DNA from: Rhizobium sp. ACO-34A
GTDB taxonomy: Bacteria; Pseudomonadota; Alphaproteobacteria; Rhizobiales; Rhizobiaceae
Reading direction: 5' to 3'
Length of the DNA: 60,000 bases
NCBI GenBank assembly: GCA_002600635.1
Contig: CP021371.1
Coordinates: 1-60,000 of the forward strand
The notes under the pieces are model-generated. The model had not been told where the DNA came from. It did not search any database and saw only the letters and a list, made by a program, of their open reading frames with translations. Below are positions 1 through 10,784 of the stretch, piece by piece; the first letter of the stretch is position 1, and every line of letters starts with the position of its first letter. Position numbers and translations under genes: made by a program.

Positions 1-401
1 CGGTCAGCCCTTTCAAAAAAGAAATGATATATGAATCTTCTTCTATTTCTAAGAGTCTCTGACTATCAAGGATTAATCCCGATACACAGGTTTCCCGGCC
101 CCTTTGGCAAATCATCGTTTTCAGCGAATGAAATCCTGAGCGTTTGACGAGAAATCGCGCTTATTTCGATAAGTGCTTTAGAGTCAAAGTGATAGGTGAA
201 ATGACGGAAGGGCATGGCTTGTGGATAAGCTGTGAGTCATTTGGCAAGACTGCGGCGTCTTACCACAATCCACAGACCTCTCTTTCGCGTGTCCTCGCTG
301 GTGTCATTTGTGGATAAATCGGCATTTTTCCCCTTGCCTCCCACGCCTGCTGATCGCTACCTCTCTTACTCCCGAATTATCAACAGGCGGCCGAGAACAA
401 C
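1..401. other. oriC: Putative chromosomal replication origin (oriC) region
   Basis: About 400 bases without a convincing gene. Two perfect DnaA boxes (TGTGGATAA, the complement of TTATCCACA) lie at 220-228 and 309-317. A one-mismatch box (TTATCAACA) is at 377-385 and a weaker one (CAATCCACA) at 266-274. The first 80 bases are AT-rich and could serve as an unwinding element. GANTC (CcrM methylation) sites occur at 33-37, 53-57, 181-185 and 234-238. In Caulobacter and Rhizobiales the origin lies next to hemE on one side and the ppsR-maf-aroE-coaE-dnaQ-secB run on the other, which is exactly the run that follows here. hemE itself is outside the window. The call is inference from box clustering plus conserved synteny. 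Confidence 0.75.
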
Positions 402-1223
402 GTGGAGAACCGAAAAAGCTTCTTCCATCTCCACCTGATTTCTGACTCAACCGGAGAGACTCTGATCTCGGCGGGTAGGGCAGCTGCGGCCCAGTTCAAT
501 TCCTATAGCGCCATCGAGCATGTCTATCCGCTGATCCGCAGCAAGCGGCAGTTACTCCCTGTGCTGGAAGCGATCGATGAGGAACCGGGCATCGTGCTCT
601 ACACGATTGTCGATCGCGAACTGGCCAACCTGCTCGAGGCTGGCTGCCGCGATATGGGCGTGCCGAGCGTCAATGTGCTGGAACCGGTGATCGACAAGTT
701 CCAGTCCTATCTCGGCGCTTCGTCGCGCGGGAGGGTGGGCGCCCAGCATGCTCTTAACGCGGAATACTTTGCCCGTATCGAGGCGCTGAACTACACGATG
801 GATCACGACGACGGTCAGGCGCCGGATGGATATGACGATGCCGATGTCGTCATCATCGGTATCAGCCGCACGTCCAAAACGCCAACCAGCATCTATCTCG
901 CCAATCGAGGCATCAAGACCGCGAACATCCCGATTGTCTGCGGAGTGCCGCTGCCGGACAGTTTGTACCGGGCCAGGAAGCCGCTGATCGTCGGCCTGAT
1001 CGCAACATCGGATCGGATCTCCCAGGTCCGCGGCAATCGCGAACTCGGCGTCACTCCCGGTTTCAATGTCAGCGACTATACGGACAGGGCCTCGATTGCG
1101 GAGGAACTGAAATATGCCCGCAGCCTCTGCTCGCGCAACAACTGGCCCCTGATCGACGTGACCCGCCGCTCGATCGAGGAAACGGCGGCGGCTATCGTTG
1201 CCCTGCGTCCGAAGGTGCGTTAA
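402..1223 (+). CDS. ppsR: Pyruvate, phosphate dikinase regulatory protein (PPSR/DUF299 family)
   Basis: 273 aa, the usual length for the DUF299 kinase/pyrophosphorylase family that inactivates and reactivates pyruvate, phosphate dikinase (or PEP synthase) by ADP-dependent phosphorylation and Pi-dependent dephosphorylation. Visible family signatures are the N-terminal [10 protein letters not shown] segment and the mid-protein nucleotide-binding stretch [18 protein letters not shown], followed by [10 protein letters not shown]. The start is GTG at 402, which gives the expected N-terminus MENRK; the last good DnaA box ends only 17 bases upstream, so promoter and RBS lie within the origin region. 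It is the first gene of the rightward origin-proximal run. Family assignment is secure; which target enzyme it modifies is not shown by the sequence. Confidence 0.95.
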   Translation: MENRKSFFHLHLISDSTGETLISAGRAAAAQFNSYSAIEHVYPLIRSKRQLLPVLEAIDEEPGIVLYTIVDRELANLLEAGCRDMGVPSVNVLEPVIDKFQSYLGASSRGRVGAQHALNAEYFARIEALNYTMDHDDGQAPDGYDDADVVIIGISRTSKTPTSIYLANRGIKTANIPIVCGVPLPDSLYRARKPLIVGLIATSDRISQVRGNRELGVTPGFNVSDYTDRASIAEELKYARSLCSRNNWPLIDVTRRSIEETAAAIVALRPKVR

Positions 1224-1263
1224 GGCGAATCTCCTTATATGACCCGGTTGGAGAAGATGCCTC

Positions 1264-1863
1264 ATGGCAGGAAAGCTGATGCTTGCTTCGGCAAGCCAGT
1301 CACGTCGGATGCTGATGGAGAATGCGGGCCTTCGGTTTGAAGCCGAGGCGGCGCAGATCGATGAGCGCGCGGCTGAGGCCGGATTGGGCGGTGACCCGTT
1401 GTCTCCCGATCGGCTGGCACTGGCGCTTGCCCGGCTGAAAGCGCTCGATGTCGCTTCCAGGCATTCAGGCGCACTCGTGGTCGGATGCGACCAGACCATG
1501 TCCCTCGGTGAAGTCGTCTTTCATAAGCCTGATGATATCGAAGAAGCCCGGCGCAATCTGAAGACCCTGCGCGGCAGAACCCACCGTCTGAACAGCGCTG
1601 TCGTTCTGGTCAGGGACGGTGAGGTTCTCTGGGAAAACGTGTCGATTGCAGAGTTGACGATGCGGGCATTCACCGACGAGTTTCTCGATGGCTATCTGCA
1701 GAGGACCGGGGATGCGGTGTTGAAAAGTGTCGGATGCTATCAGCTGGAGGCTGAAGGAATCCGGCTATTTAATGCGATAAGCGGCGACTATTTCACCATT
1801 CTCGGTTTGCCGTTATTGCCGCTGCTGGAGGAGCTGCGGGTCCTGGGGGAGATTGATGGCTGA
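1264..1863 (+). CDS. maf: Maf-like nucleotide pyrophosphatase
   Basis: 199 aa Maf/Ham1-fold protein. The N-terminal signature [17 protein letters not shown] is a variant of the family LAS.SPRR motif; GCDQTMSLG and KPDDIEEAR follow, then the later conserved [17 protein letters not shown] segment. Maf proteins hydrolyse non-canonical or modified NTPs and have been linked to septum inhibition. It lies 40 bases after ppsR and its stop overlaps the start of aroE by 8 bases, so it is probably co-transcribed with aroE-coaE-dnaQ. The exact nucleotide substrate cannot be read from the sequence. Confidence 0.93.
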   Translation: MAGKLMLASASQSRRMLMENAGLRFEAEAAQIDERAAEAGLGGDPLSPDRLALALARLKALDVASRHSGALVVGCDQTMSLGEVVFHKPDDIEEARRNLKTLRGRTHRLNSAVVLVRDGEVLWENVSIAELTMRAFTDEFLDGYLQRTGDAVLKSVGCYQLEAEGIRLFNAISGDYFTILGLPLLPLLEELRVLGEIDG

Positions 1864-2716
1864 TTCACGTGAAACATTTGTTAACCAAGCTTTCGTTGTC
1901 GGCTATCCGATAAAGCATTCCCGGTCTCCGCTCATTCACCGACACTGGTTGAAGAGCTTCGGGATCGAAGGCAGTTACGAGCGCGTGGCGGTCAGCCCGG
2001 AAGATTTCGAGGCATTCATTGCCGCATTGAAGACCGGTGCCTCCGGTTTTTGTGGAGGCAATGTGACCATCCCGCACAAGGAAGCCGCATGTCGGCTCGC
2101 CGATGCGCCGGATGCCCTGGCCGAGGAACTCGGAGCCGCCAACACACTCTGGATGGAGGAGGGCAGGCTGAATGCAACCAATACTGACGGTATCGGTTTC
2201 ACCGCCAGTCTCGATGCAGGTCATCCCGGATGGGAGAATGTCGATCGGGCAGTGATCCTGGGTGCCGGTGGCGCCAGTCGTGCCGTGGTTCAGGCGGTGC
2301 GGGATCGCGGTATCGGGGAAATCAACATCGTCAATCGTTCTATGGAAAGAGCGGTGGAACTGGCTGACCGGTTCGGTCCCGCGATCCATGCCCATCCGAT
2401 GGCGGCGCTTGGTGAGGTATGCGAAGGCGCCGGTCTGTTTATCAACACAACGTCGCTTGGCATGGATGGTGAAGCCGTCGATGAAATGCCTTTCGAACGG
2501 CTTCTGTCATCGGCCGTAGTGACCGACATCGTCTATGTTCCGCTGATGACACCGATCCTGAAGCAGGCGGAGGCAAAAGGTCTGGCGACGGTCGATGGTC
2601 TGGGCATGCTGTTGCATCAGGCCGTTCCCGGTTTCGAGAAGTGGTTCGGCCGCAGACCTGTGGTGGATGAGGAATTGCGCAATCTCGTTATCGCCGACAT
2701 GGAGGCGCATGCATGA
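1856..2716 (+). CDS. aroE: Shikimate dehydrogenase (NADP+)
   Basis: 286 aa; reduces 3-dehydroshikimate to shikimate in aromatic amino acid synthesis. The substrate-binding domain is N-terminal ([23 protein letters not shown] with the catalytic Lys, NTDGIGF) and the Rossmann domain follows ([20 protein letters not shown]). GLGMLLHQ near the C-terminus is also typical. I chose ATG 1856 over TTG 1853. The start overlaps the end of maf by 8 bases and the stop overlaps coaE as ATGA. Unusually, a 15/16 match to the parS consensus (1861-1876) lies in codons 2-7, so the N-terminal residues are partly set by a chromosome-segregation site. Confidence 0.96.
   Translation: MADSRETFVNQAFVVGYPIKHSRSPLIHRHWLKSFGIEGSYERVAVSPEDFEAFIAALKTGASGFCGGNVTIPHKEAACRLADAPDALAEELGAANTLWMEEGRLNATNTDGIGFTASLDAGHPGWENVDRAVILGAGGASRAVVQAVRDRGIGEINIVNRSMERAVELADRFGPAIHAHPMAALGEVCEGAGLFINTTSLGMDGEAVDEMPFERLLSSAVVTDIVYVPLMTPILKQAEAKGLATVDGLGMLLHQAVPGFEKWFGRRPVVDEELRNLVIADMEAHA
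1861..1876. other. parS: Putative parS (ParB-binding) site 1
   Basis: TGATTCACGTGAAACA matches the broadly conserved chromosomal parS consensus TGTTTCACGTGAAACA at 15 of 16 positions (only the third base differs). It lies in the 5' end of aroE, about 1.5 kb from the presumed origin, and the same 16-mer recurs at 10648-10663. Origin-proximal parS sites are bound by ParB for chromosome partitioning; parA and parB are not in the window. Confidence 0.85.
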
Positions 2717-3312
2717 TCGTCATCGGGCTCACCGGATCGATCGGCATGGGCAAATCGACCACGGCGAAAATGTTTGCCGACGCCGGTATCTCGGTGAACG
2801 ATTCCGATCGGGTCGTGCATGAGCTTTATCGTGGCGAAGCGGTTATACCGATCGAGGCGGCGTTTCCCGGGAGCGTCCGCAATGGTGAGGTGGACCGTTC
2901 CGAGCTTTCACGAAATCTGGCGAAGAATCCGGCTAATTTCAAACTTCTCGAATCCATCGTTCATCCGCTTGTACGCGAACGGGAACTTGCATTCCTGAAA
3001 GCAGCGCGCGAATCTGCCGCGGACATGGTCGTTCTCGATATTCCGCTGCTTTATGAAACGGGCGCCGAAAAACGCGTTGATGTCGTTGTGGTCGTGAGCT
3101 GCGATCCGGAGATACAGCGCAAGCGGGTTCTGGAGCGACCGGGCATGACACCGGAGAAATTCGAGATGATCCTCGGGCGGCAGGTGCCGGATGCCGAAAA
3201 GCGCCGACGGGCCGATTACGTGATCGATAGCGGGCGTGGGCTTGATGTCGCACGAAAACAGGTTCAGGACATTATAGAGAGCCTGCGTCGGCAGGCGAAA
3301 GCGGAGGCGTGA
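2713..3312 (+). CDS. coaE: Dephospho-CoA kinase
   Basis: 199 aa; phosphorylates the 3'-OH of dephospho-CoA, the last step of CoA synthesis. The P-loop is near the N-terminus ([13 protein letters not shown], residues about 5-17). DSD (residues 31-33), [12 protein letters not shown] (about 106-117) and the C-terminal ADYVIDSG are family motifs. It starts on the aroE stop (ATGA at 2713) and is followed directly by dnaQ at 3313 with no spacer, so it sits inside a tightly packed operon. The pantothenate kinase of the same pathway (coaA) is also in this window. Confidence 0.96.
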   Translation: MIVIGLTGSIGMGKSTTAKMFADAGISVNDSDRVVHELYRGEAVIPIEAAFPGSVRNGEVDRSELSRNLAKNPANFKLLESIVHPLVRERELAFLKAARESAADMVVLDIPLLYETGAEKRVDVVVVVSCDPEIQRKRVLERPGMTPEKFEMILGRQVPDAEKRRRADYVIDSGRGLDVARKQVQDIIESLRRQAKAEA

Positions 3313-4014
3313 ATGCGCGAAATCGTATTCGATACGGAAACCACCGGCCTTGAATTCAAGAATGACCGGGTCATCGAAATCGGCGGGATCGAGCTCGTGA
3401 ACCATTTCCCGTCCGGGCGAAGCTTTCACGTCTATATCAATCCCGGTGACCGGAAAGTGCACCCTGACGCTCTCGCGGTCCACGGGATCACCGATGAGTC
3501 CCTGAGGAACAAGCCGCCCTTCGCCGATATCGTCAATGACCTCATCGAGTTTTTCGACGGTGCAAAGTGGGTGGCGCACAACGCAACCTTCGACATGAAC
3601 TTCATCAATGCCGAATTCGATCGGCTCGGTCTTCCCCCGGTGCCGGGTGAAATGGTAATCGATACGCTGGCGCTCGCGCGCCGCAAGCATCCCATGGGAC
3701 CGAACTCGCTTGATGCGCTTTGCCGTCGATACGGTATCGACAACTCGCATCGTACGAAGCACGGCGCGCTTCTCGACTCCGAACTTCTCGCCGAAGTCTA
3801 TATCGAGATGCTGGGAGGCCGTCAGGCCGCGTTTGGTCTGGTGCAGTCCGAAATGCAGGGCAGCGCAAGCGGCGGCAGCGAAACCGAAATCGTCGAGGTT
3901 TCCTATCAACGCCCGCGACCGCTTGCGGCACGCGTGAGCGAAGCCGAAGCGGAGAAACATGCGGGCTTGCTCGGTCGTCTCGGGGGCAAGGCGATCTGGT
4001 CTAAATACAGTTGA
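3313..4014 (+). CDS. dnaQ: DNA polymerase III epsilon subunit (3'-5' proofreading exonuclease)
   Basis: 233 aa, the usual size. The DEDDh exonuclease motifs are all present: Exo I FDTETTGLE at residues 5-13, Exo II WVAHNATFDMNF, and Exo III with HRTKHGALLDSELLAEVY. The C-terminal tail (from about residue 175) should carry the polymerase alpha-binding segment. It begins immediately after the coaE stop and is the last gene before a strong hairpin shared with the convergent secB. Its place next to the origin is conserved in alphaproteobacteria. Confidence 0.96.
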   Translation: MREIVFDTETTGLEFKNDRVIEIGGIELVNHFPSGRSFHVYINPGDRKVHPDALAVHGITDESLRNKPPFADIVNDLIEFFDGAKWVAHNATFDMNFINAEFDRLGLPPVPGEMVIDTLALARRKHPMGPNSLDALCRRYGIDNSHRTKHGALLDSELLAEVYIEMLGGRQAAFGLVQSEMQGSASGGSETEIVEVSYQRPRPLAARVSEAEAEKHAGLLGRLGGKAIWSKYS

Positions 4015-4017
4015 ATG

Positions 4018-4046
4018 AAAAAGGCCCGGTTTTACCGGGCCTTTTC
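4018..4046. terminator. Bidirectional rho-independent terminator between dnaQ and secB
   Basis: A-tract, then the perfect stem aaggcccggt/accgggcctt with a short TT-containing loop, then a T-tract. It sits 4 bases after the dnaQ stop and 28 bases after the secB stop on the other strand, so it can serve both genes. Confidence 0.88.
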
Positions 4047-4073
4047 AATTCCATCATCGATCGTATCCGAAGA

Positions 4074-4550
4074 TCAGTTCGGAACAGCCTGAACCTTGGC
4101 GCGAGCCTGTTCTTCGGCAACGCGCTGGGTGAACATCTGCGCGAAGTCGATCGGATCGATCATCAGCGGCGGGAAGCCGCCATTGCGGGTCGCGTCAGCA
4201 ATGATCTGGCGTGCGAACGGGAACAGAAGGCGCGGGCACTCGATGAAGAGGACCGGCAGCATGTGTTCCTGCGGAAAACCGGTGATACGGAAGACGCCGC
4301 CATAAACCAGCTCGGCTGCGAATACGACCTTGTCGCCGTCCTTGGCTTCCGCGCTGAGCGACAGAACGACGTCGAAGTCGGACTCGGTCAGCGGGTTCGC
4401 GTTGACGTTGACATTGATGTTGATGGCGGGAGCCTTGTCACGCGCCTGCAGCGACCGCGGTGCGCCGGGGTTCTCGAAGGACAGATCCTTGATGTACTGG
4501 GCAAGTATGTTGAGGGAAGGACTTGCGGTTCCCTGATTTTCGTTGGCCAT
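4074..4550 (-). CDS. secB: Protein-export chaperone SecB
   Basis: 158 aa homotetrameric chaperone that keeps preproteins unfolded and delivers them to SecA. Family features: [16 protein letters not shown] at residues about 19-34, then [12 protein letters not shown], the VFRITG beta strand, and [13 protein letters not shown] with the helix after it. I set the start at ATG 4550 (MANENQ); the open frame extends 14 codons further upstream but that part has no family character. It converges on dnaQ, and fxsA lies about 100 bases upstream on the same strand. Confidence 0.95.
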   Translation of the reverse strand: MANENQGTASPSLNILAQYIKDLSFENPGAPRSLQARDKAPAININVNVNANPLTESDFDVVLSLSAEAKDGDKVVFAAELVYGGVFRITGFPQEHMLPVLFIECPRLLFPFARQIIADATRNGGFPPLMIDPIDFAQMFTQRVAEEQARAKVQAVPN

Positions 4551-4652
4551 TGGGGCTTCCTCACGCATTGAATTGCTATGGCCGTCTATCATTTCGACCC
4601 GATGCTTACAACCCTTACGCCATGAGCTGCCCGCGGCCTTTTCGGGGTTGGG

Positions 4653-5147
4653 TCATTGATCCTTTCCGAGCGACCAGGGAGACTGCCGGTTCGCGTCGCG
4701 CCGGAAATCGTCTTCGTCCAGATCGATGATCGGACCATCCTTCGCGCGGGGTGTTTCCGCGCCGGCGCCCTGGTAACTGAAGCTGCTGGTTCGAAAGACG
4801 GTAACGCGGGGACCGATGAAGGACCAGATGAAATCGCGCACGAAGGGAACGAAAAGCAGGATACCGACGACGTCGGTCAGGAAGCCCGGAATGATCAGCA
4901 GGATTGCCGCCACGACGATCATCGCCCCATGGACGATTTCGCGTCCCGGATTCTGGTTTGTCTGGGTGTCTTTCTGCAGGCGCTGAAGAACACCCGCTCC
5001 CTGGATGCGCAAAAGCGCAAGTCCGGCAAAGACCGCAAGAAGCGTCAATCCGAGTGTCGCGAGGACGCCGATAGCCTTTCCGACCAGCACGAATGTGGCA
5101 ATCTCGGCAAAAGGCATCAGCAGTAGAATGGCGAGCGGCACGCGCAT
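4653..5147 (-). CDS. fxsA: FxsA family membrane protein
   Basis: 164 aa inner-membrane protein. Hydrophobic segments lie at about residues 4-24, 26-48 (GVLATLGLTLLAVFAGLALL) and 74-100 (MIVVAAILLIIPGFLTDVVGILLFVP); the last is the family core PGFLTD.GILL. The C-terminal third is polar and cytosolic. E. coli FxsA (YtjA-type) overproduction suppresses F-plasmid exclusion of phage T7; the physiological role is unknown. It sits upstream of secB on the same strand. Confidence 0.88.
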   Translation of the reverse strand: MRVPLAILLLMPFAEIATFVLVGKAIGVLATLGLTLLAVFAGLALLRIQGAGVLQRLQKDTQTNQNPGREIVHGAMIVVAAILLIIPGFLTDVVGILLFVPFVRDFIWSFIGPRVTVFRTSSFSYQGAGAETPRAKDGPIIDLDEDDFRRDANRQSPWSLGKDQ

Positions 5148-5299
5148 CGGTGATCCTTTATCCTTCCTTGAGGCTTTCGGTATCCATCGTCCGGAATGGT
5201 TTCAAGCGGAAGTGAAAGCACTTCGCTATTTGAATCATTGGCATATGCAGACTATATGGGTCTCACAAGCAGGAATTTAAACAGGGCCGACGGATTGCC

Positions 5300-5998
5300 A
5301 TGGGATCGAACGACTTTGTGACTATCTTTTTTCTGGTGGCGGCAGTCCTGATTTTCCTGCAGCTGCGCAGCGTGCTCGGTCGCCGTACGGGTAACGAGAA
5401 GCCACCCTTTGATCCTTATTCGCCTCGTGATCTTGCCAAGGGCCCCGGCAGCGATGATGGCAAGGTCGTCACCCTGCCGCGTCGCGACGAGCAGGGCGCC
5501 GATGAACGCTTTGCTGTGGTGGATGCCTTTGCTGCTCCGGGCAGCGAACTGAACGAATCTCTGCGCGAAGTGGTCAAGCAGGACCCGAGTTTCAATCCGA
5601 AGGAATTCCTCAACGGAGCCCGCATGGCTTACGAGATGATCGTTATGGCCTATGCCGATGGCGACCGGAAGACCCTGAAGAGCCTGCTTTCCCGCGAGGT
5701 GCTGGAAGGTTTCGAGGCCGCGATCTCCGAACGCGAAGCGCGCGGCGAAGTCGTGAAGTCCACCTTCGTCGGCATCGAGAAGGCGGATATCCTCCAGGCG
5801 GCCATGAAGGACAGCGAGGAGCAGGTGACCGTTCGCATCGTCTGCCAGCTGATCACCGCAACCTATGACAAGGCCGGCAAGCTGATCGATGGCGATGCCG
5901 AAGCCGTTTCCGAGGTCAACGATCTCTGGACCTTTGCCCGTGACATCCGTTCGCGCGATCCCAACTGGAAGCTGGTCGCAACTGAATCCGAACTATGA
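5300..5998 (+). CDS. Tim44-like domain protein
   Basis: 232 aa. A single hydrophobic anchor sits at about residues 5-22 (FVTIFFLVAAVLIFLQLR), followed by a proline/charged linker and then the Tim44-like fold from about residue 85 (FLNGARMAYEMIVMAYADGDRKTLKSLLS). This resembles alphaproteobacterial TimA proteins, relatives of mitochondrial Tim44; their bacterial role is not settled but is tied to the inner membrane. It is divergent from fxsA and its stop overlaps mltA as ATGA, so it leads the Tim44-mltA-smr-XRE chain. The link with envelope enzymes suggests a membrane or export function (inference). Confidence 0.88.
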   Translation: MGSNDFVTIFFLVAAVLIFLQLRSVLGRRTGNEKPPFDPYSPRDLAKGPGSDDGKVVTLPRRDEQGADERFAVVDAFAAPGSELNESLREVVKQDPSFNPKEFLNGARMAYEMIVMAYADGDRKTLKSLLSREVLEGFEAAISEREARGEVVKSTFVGIEKADILQAAMKDSEEQVTVRIVCQLITATYDKAGKLIDGDAEAVSEVNDLWTFARDIRSRDPNWKLVATESEL

Positions 5999-7119
5999 CC
6001 GGCGCGTCGGCATCGTCGTTCAGGCTTAAGCCGGTCGCTTTCGCTGATCTGGAGGGCTGGACGTCCGACGACCCGTCCCCACTATTTGATGCGCTGGCGG
6101 CCTGTCGCCGGCACATAAGGGATGTGAAGCCCTATCGTACGGGCACGACGGGCCTGTCTTCCAGCGACCTTTTGCCGCTTCTCGACAGTGCCGCCGAATT
6201 CTCTCCATCGAGCGCTGCGGAAGCACGCAGTTTTTTCGAAGCGGAATGTCGGCCCTTCCTGATCGAGCCGGAAAACGGTGGGCGGGGTTTCGTCACTGCT
6301 TTCTACGAGCCGGAAGTCGAGGTTCGGGCCGAGCGGGACGATGAGTTCCGCTTTCCTTTCTACAGGCGTCCCGACGATCTCATCGATCTTGATGATGGCA
6401 ATCGCCCCGCCGATATGGACGCGAGCTATATGTTCGCGCGTTCGGAGGGTGGTGTTATTTCACCCTATCCCGATCGCCGGACCATCGACGAAGGCTATCT
6501 TCAAGGCAAGGGTCTGGAGATAGCCTGGGCGCGATCGAAGGTGGATGTCTTCTACGTTCACGTTCAGGGCGCTGCCCGGCTTCGTTATGCCGATGGTCGT
6601 ATCGGCCGCGTCACCTACGCCGCCAAGGCCGGTCATCCTTTTTCCGGCATAGGCAAGCTGCTGGTCGACACCGGCGAACTGCCGCTTGCCGGAATCTCGA
6701 TGCAGTCCATTCGCGCCTGGCTCGCAGATCACCCTGAACGGGTGGACGAGATCCTCTGGCACAATCGCTCCTACATCTTCTTCCGCGAAGTCGAAGTGCC
6801 CGACACGAACCTCGGTCCAATTGCAGCGGCCAAGGTGCCGCTGGTCGCAGGCCGTTCGCTGGCGGTCGACAGGCTGATCCACAGTTTCGGCTTTCCATTC
6901 TTCATCCGCTCCGAGACCCTGACACGCCTCGATGATGGACAACCCTTCGCCCGGCTGATGCTGGCGCTCGATACCGGGTCCGCCATCGTCGGCCCGGCGC
7001 GGGGCGACATCTTTACCGGCTCAGGTGACGATGCCGGAGAACGCGCCGGCGCCGTGCGAAATGCCGCGGACTTCTATATACTCGTCCCGAAAGAGGCGGC
7101 GTCGAGGTTCGGTTGGTGA
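5995..7119 (+). CDS. mltA: MltA-type lytic murein transglycosylase
   Basis: 374 aa. MltA cleaves the MurNAc-GlcNAc bond of peptidoglycan, forming 1,6-anhydroMurNAc. The MltA core spans about residues 90-270 (GFVTAFYEPEVEV near the start, VDVFYVHVQGAARLRYADG in the middle) and the C-terminal 3D domain follows (LMLALDTGSAIVGPARGDIFTGSGDDAG), holding the Asp cluster of the family. The start ATG overlaps the Tim44-gene stop. No signal peptide or lipobox is visible at the N-terminus (MTGASASSFRLKPVAFADL), although the E. coli enzyme is an outer-membrane lipoprotein; see findings. The products would feed the murU/amgK-like recycling genes elsewhere in the window. Confidence 0.93.
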   Translation: MTGASASSFRLKPVAFADLEGWTSDDPSPLFDALAACRRHIRDVKPYRTGTTGLSSSDLLPLLDSAAEFSPSSAAEARSFFEAECRPFLIEPENGGRGFVTAFYEPEVEVRAERDDEFRFPFYRRPDDLIDLDDGNRPADMDASYMFARSEGGVISPYPDRRTIDEGYLQGKGLEIAWARSKVDVFYVHVQGAARLRYADGRIGRVTYAAKAGHPFSGIGKLLVDTGELPLAGISMQSIRAWLADHPERVDEILWHNRSYIFFREVEVPDTNLGPIAAAKVPLVAGRSLAVDRLIHSFGFPFFIRSETLTRLDDGQPFARLMLALDTGSAIVGPARGDIFTGSGDDAGERAGAVRNAADFYILVPKEAASRFGW

Positions 7120-7676
7120 AGGGCAAGGGAAAACTCAGCGCGGAAGATCGTATACTCTGGGGTAAGGTCGCCCGGTCGACGAGGCCCATGCCCGGCCGCC
7201 TCGAGGAACTGGCCGAGTTCGAGGAGATATTCGTCGAGCCGACACCAGAGAGCAAAGGAATATCTTCGGCTTCGTCAGGTCCTGTTGGCGATGCAGTTGA
7301 AACCCAGGCCGCGCAGAAAAAGCCCGGCGGCATCCATCATCCGCTCGAAAAGCCGGTCAAGCGCAAGCTCTCGCGCGGTCACCTCGCGCTTGAGGCCCGC
7401 ATCGATCTTCATGGCATGATCCAGAGCGAGGCGCACGGCATTCTCCTCGACTTTCTCCTGCGCGCCCATGACCGGGGGCTTCGGCATGTGCTGGTAATCA
7501 CCGGCAAGGGTCGCTCGATGGGTAGCGACGGCGCGCTGAAGCGTTCGGTACCGCTGTGGTTTTCCAAACCGGAATTCCGCTTCCTCATCTCGTCCTATGA
7601 GACGGCTGCGCGCCAGCATGGTGGCGACGGTGCGCTCTATGTTCGTCTGTCGCGGGGCAGGGGAGACCGCGGATGA
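7116..7676 (+). CDS. Smr-domain protein (putative nuclease)
   Basis: 186 aa from GTG 7116, which gives the same 4-base overlap (GTGA) with mltA as the neighbouring junctions; a TTG one codon upstream is also possible. The N-terminal half is low-complexity and charged. The C-terminal Smr domain (about residues 85-186) carries the signatures ARIDLHGM and HVLVITGKG. Smr domains of MutS2 and stand-alone YdaL/SmrA/SmrB proteins have endonuclease activity on DNA or RNA; SmrB acts on collided ribosomes in E. coli. The target here is unknown. Its stop overlaps the XRE regulator as ATGA. Confidence 0.88.
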   Translation: MKGKGKLSAEDRILWGKVARSTRPMPGRLEELAEFEEIFVEPTPESKGISSASSGPVGDAVETQAAQKKPGGIHHPLEKPVKRKLSRGHLALEARIDLHGMIQSEAHGILLDFLLRAHDRGLRHVLVITGKGRSMGSDGALKRSVPLWFSKPEFRFLISSYETAARQHGGDGALYVRLSRGRGDRG

Positions 7677-8038
7677 CGCCATTCGGCGAGGCTCTGCGAC
7701 GCTTGCGGGAAAGGAAGGGCGTCTCCCAGAAGGAGATGGCGGCAGCGATCGGAGTCTCTCCCGCCTATCTTTCCGCGCTCGAACACGGCCGCAAGGGCAA
7801 GCCGAATTTCGATTTCCTCCAGCGTGTCGCCGGCTATTTCAACATCATCTGGGATGAGGCGGAGGAGCTCTTCGCCATTGCCGGCGTGTCTCATCCTAGG
7901 GTGGTCGTGGATACGGCGGGATTGCCTGCGGAATATACGGTTTTCGCCAATGAACTGGCCCGCAGGATTCGCACCCTACCGCCCGATGTGCTAAAGCAAC
8001 TCAATGAAGTCCTCGAAGCCGCAAAAAAGCCGGCTTGA
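7673..8038 (+). CDS. XRE-family helix-turn-helix regulator
   Basis: 121 aa. A lambda-repressor-type HTH fills residues 6-60 (RRLRERKGVSQKEMAAAIGVSPAYLSALEHGRKG in outline), with recognition helix around PAYLSALEHG. The remainder (about 75-121) is a short helical tail that may dimerise. It is the last of four genes joined by 4-base overlaps and lies 138 bases upstream of gyrB. No target operator could be assigned. It may autoregulate the chain or control gyrB, but that is only suggested by position. Confidence 0.85.
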   Translation: MTPFGEALRRLRERKGVSQKEMAAAIGVSPAYLSALEHGRKGKPNFDFLQRVAGYFNIIWDEAEELFAIAGVSHPRVVVDTAGLPAEYTVFANELARRIRTLPPDVLKQLNEVLEAAKKPA

Positions 8039-8176
8039 AACGCTCTATGGCCGCCATATCCACGGGTTTCGCGCGGCCTGCCTTTGGAACTTGCGTCAAA
8101 CCTCCTATAGTCGATGCGCTCGATGGCGCTGATTCGATATCGACGCTTTGAACATCCTGACTGGAAAGATTGCTGA

Positions 8177-10612
<2,436 letters not shown>

Positions 10613-10647
10613 TAGCGAAAAAGTTTTGCGTGAATCCGGCTAAGAAA

Positions 10648-10663
10648 TGATTCACGTGAAACA
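10648..10663. other. parS: Putative parS (ParB-binding) site 2
   Basis: Same 16-mer as site 1 (TGATTCACGTGAAACA), 15/16 to the parS consensus, in the intergenic space 36 bases after gyrB and about 10 kb from the presumed origin. Two identical near-consensus palindromes this close to a putative origin are very unlikely by chance. Confidence 0.85.
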
Positions 10664-10680
10664 TTCGGTTAATGTTTGCC

Positions 10681-10722
10681 AAGGCCCCGTGCGTCAGGAT
10701 GGACACACGGGGCTTTGATTTT
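10681..10722 (+). terminator. gyrB: Rho-independent terminator after gyrB
   Basis: Stem gccccgtg (10684-10691) pairs with cacggggc (10706-10713), loop of 14 bases, followed by the T-rich tttgattttg. It lies about 70 bases beyond the gyrB stop and downstream of the parS-like site. Confidence 0.75.
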
Positions 10723-10784
10723 GTGAATCTACATCTCAAACCCGCCAGAAATCCTCACCGCTTTCCTGGACGATGTGCTGACGT

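Noticed and set aside
232..438. 68-residue open frame in the origin-like region
   Set aside because: It overlaps the start of ppsR in another frame and crosses DnaA boxes; the translation is low-complexity Arg-rich with no family character.
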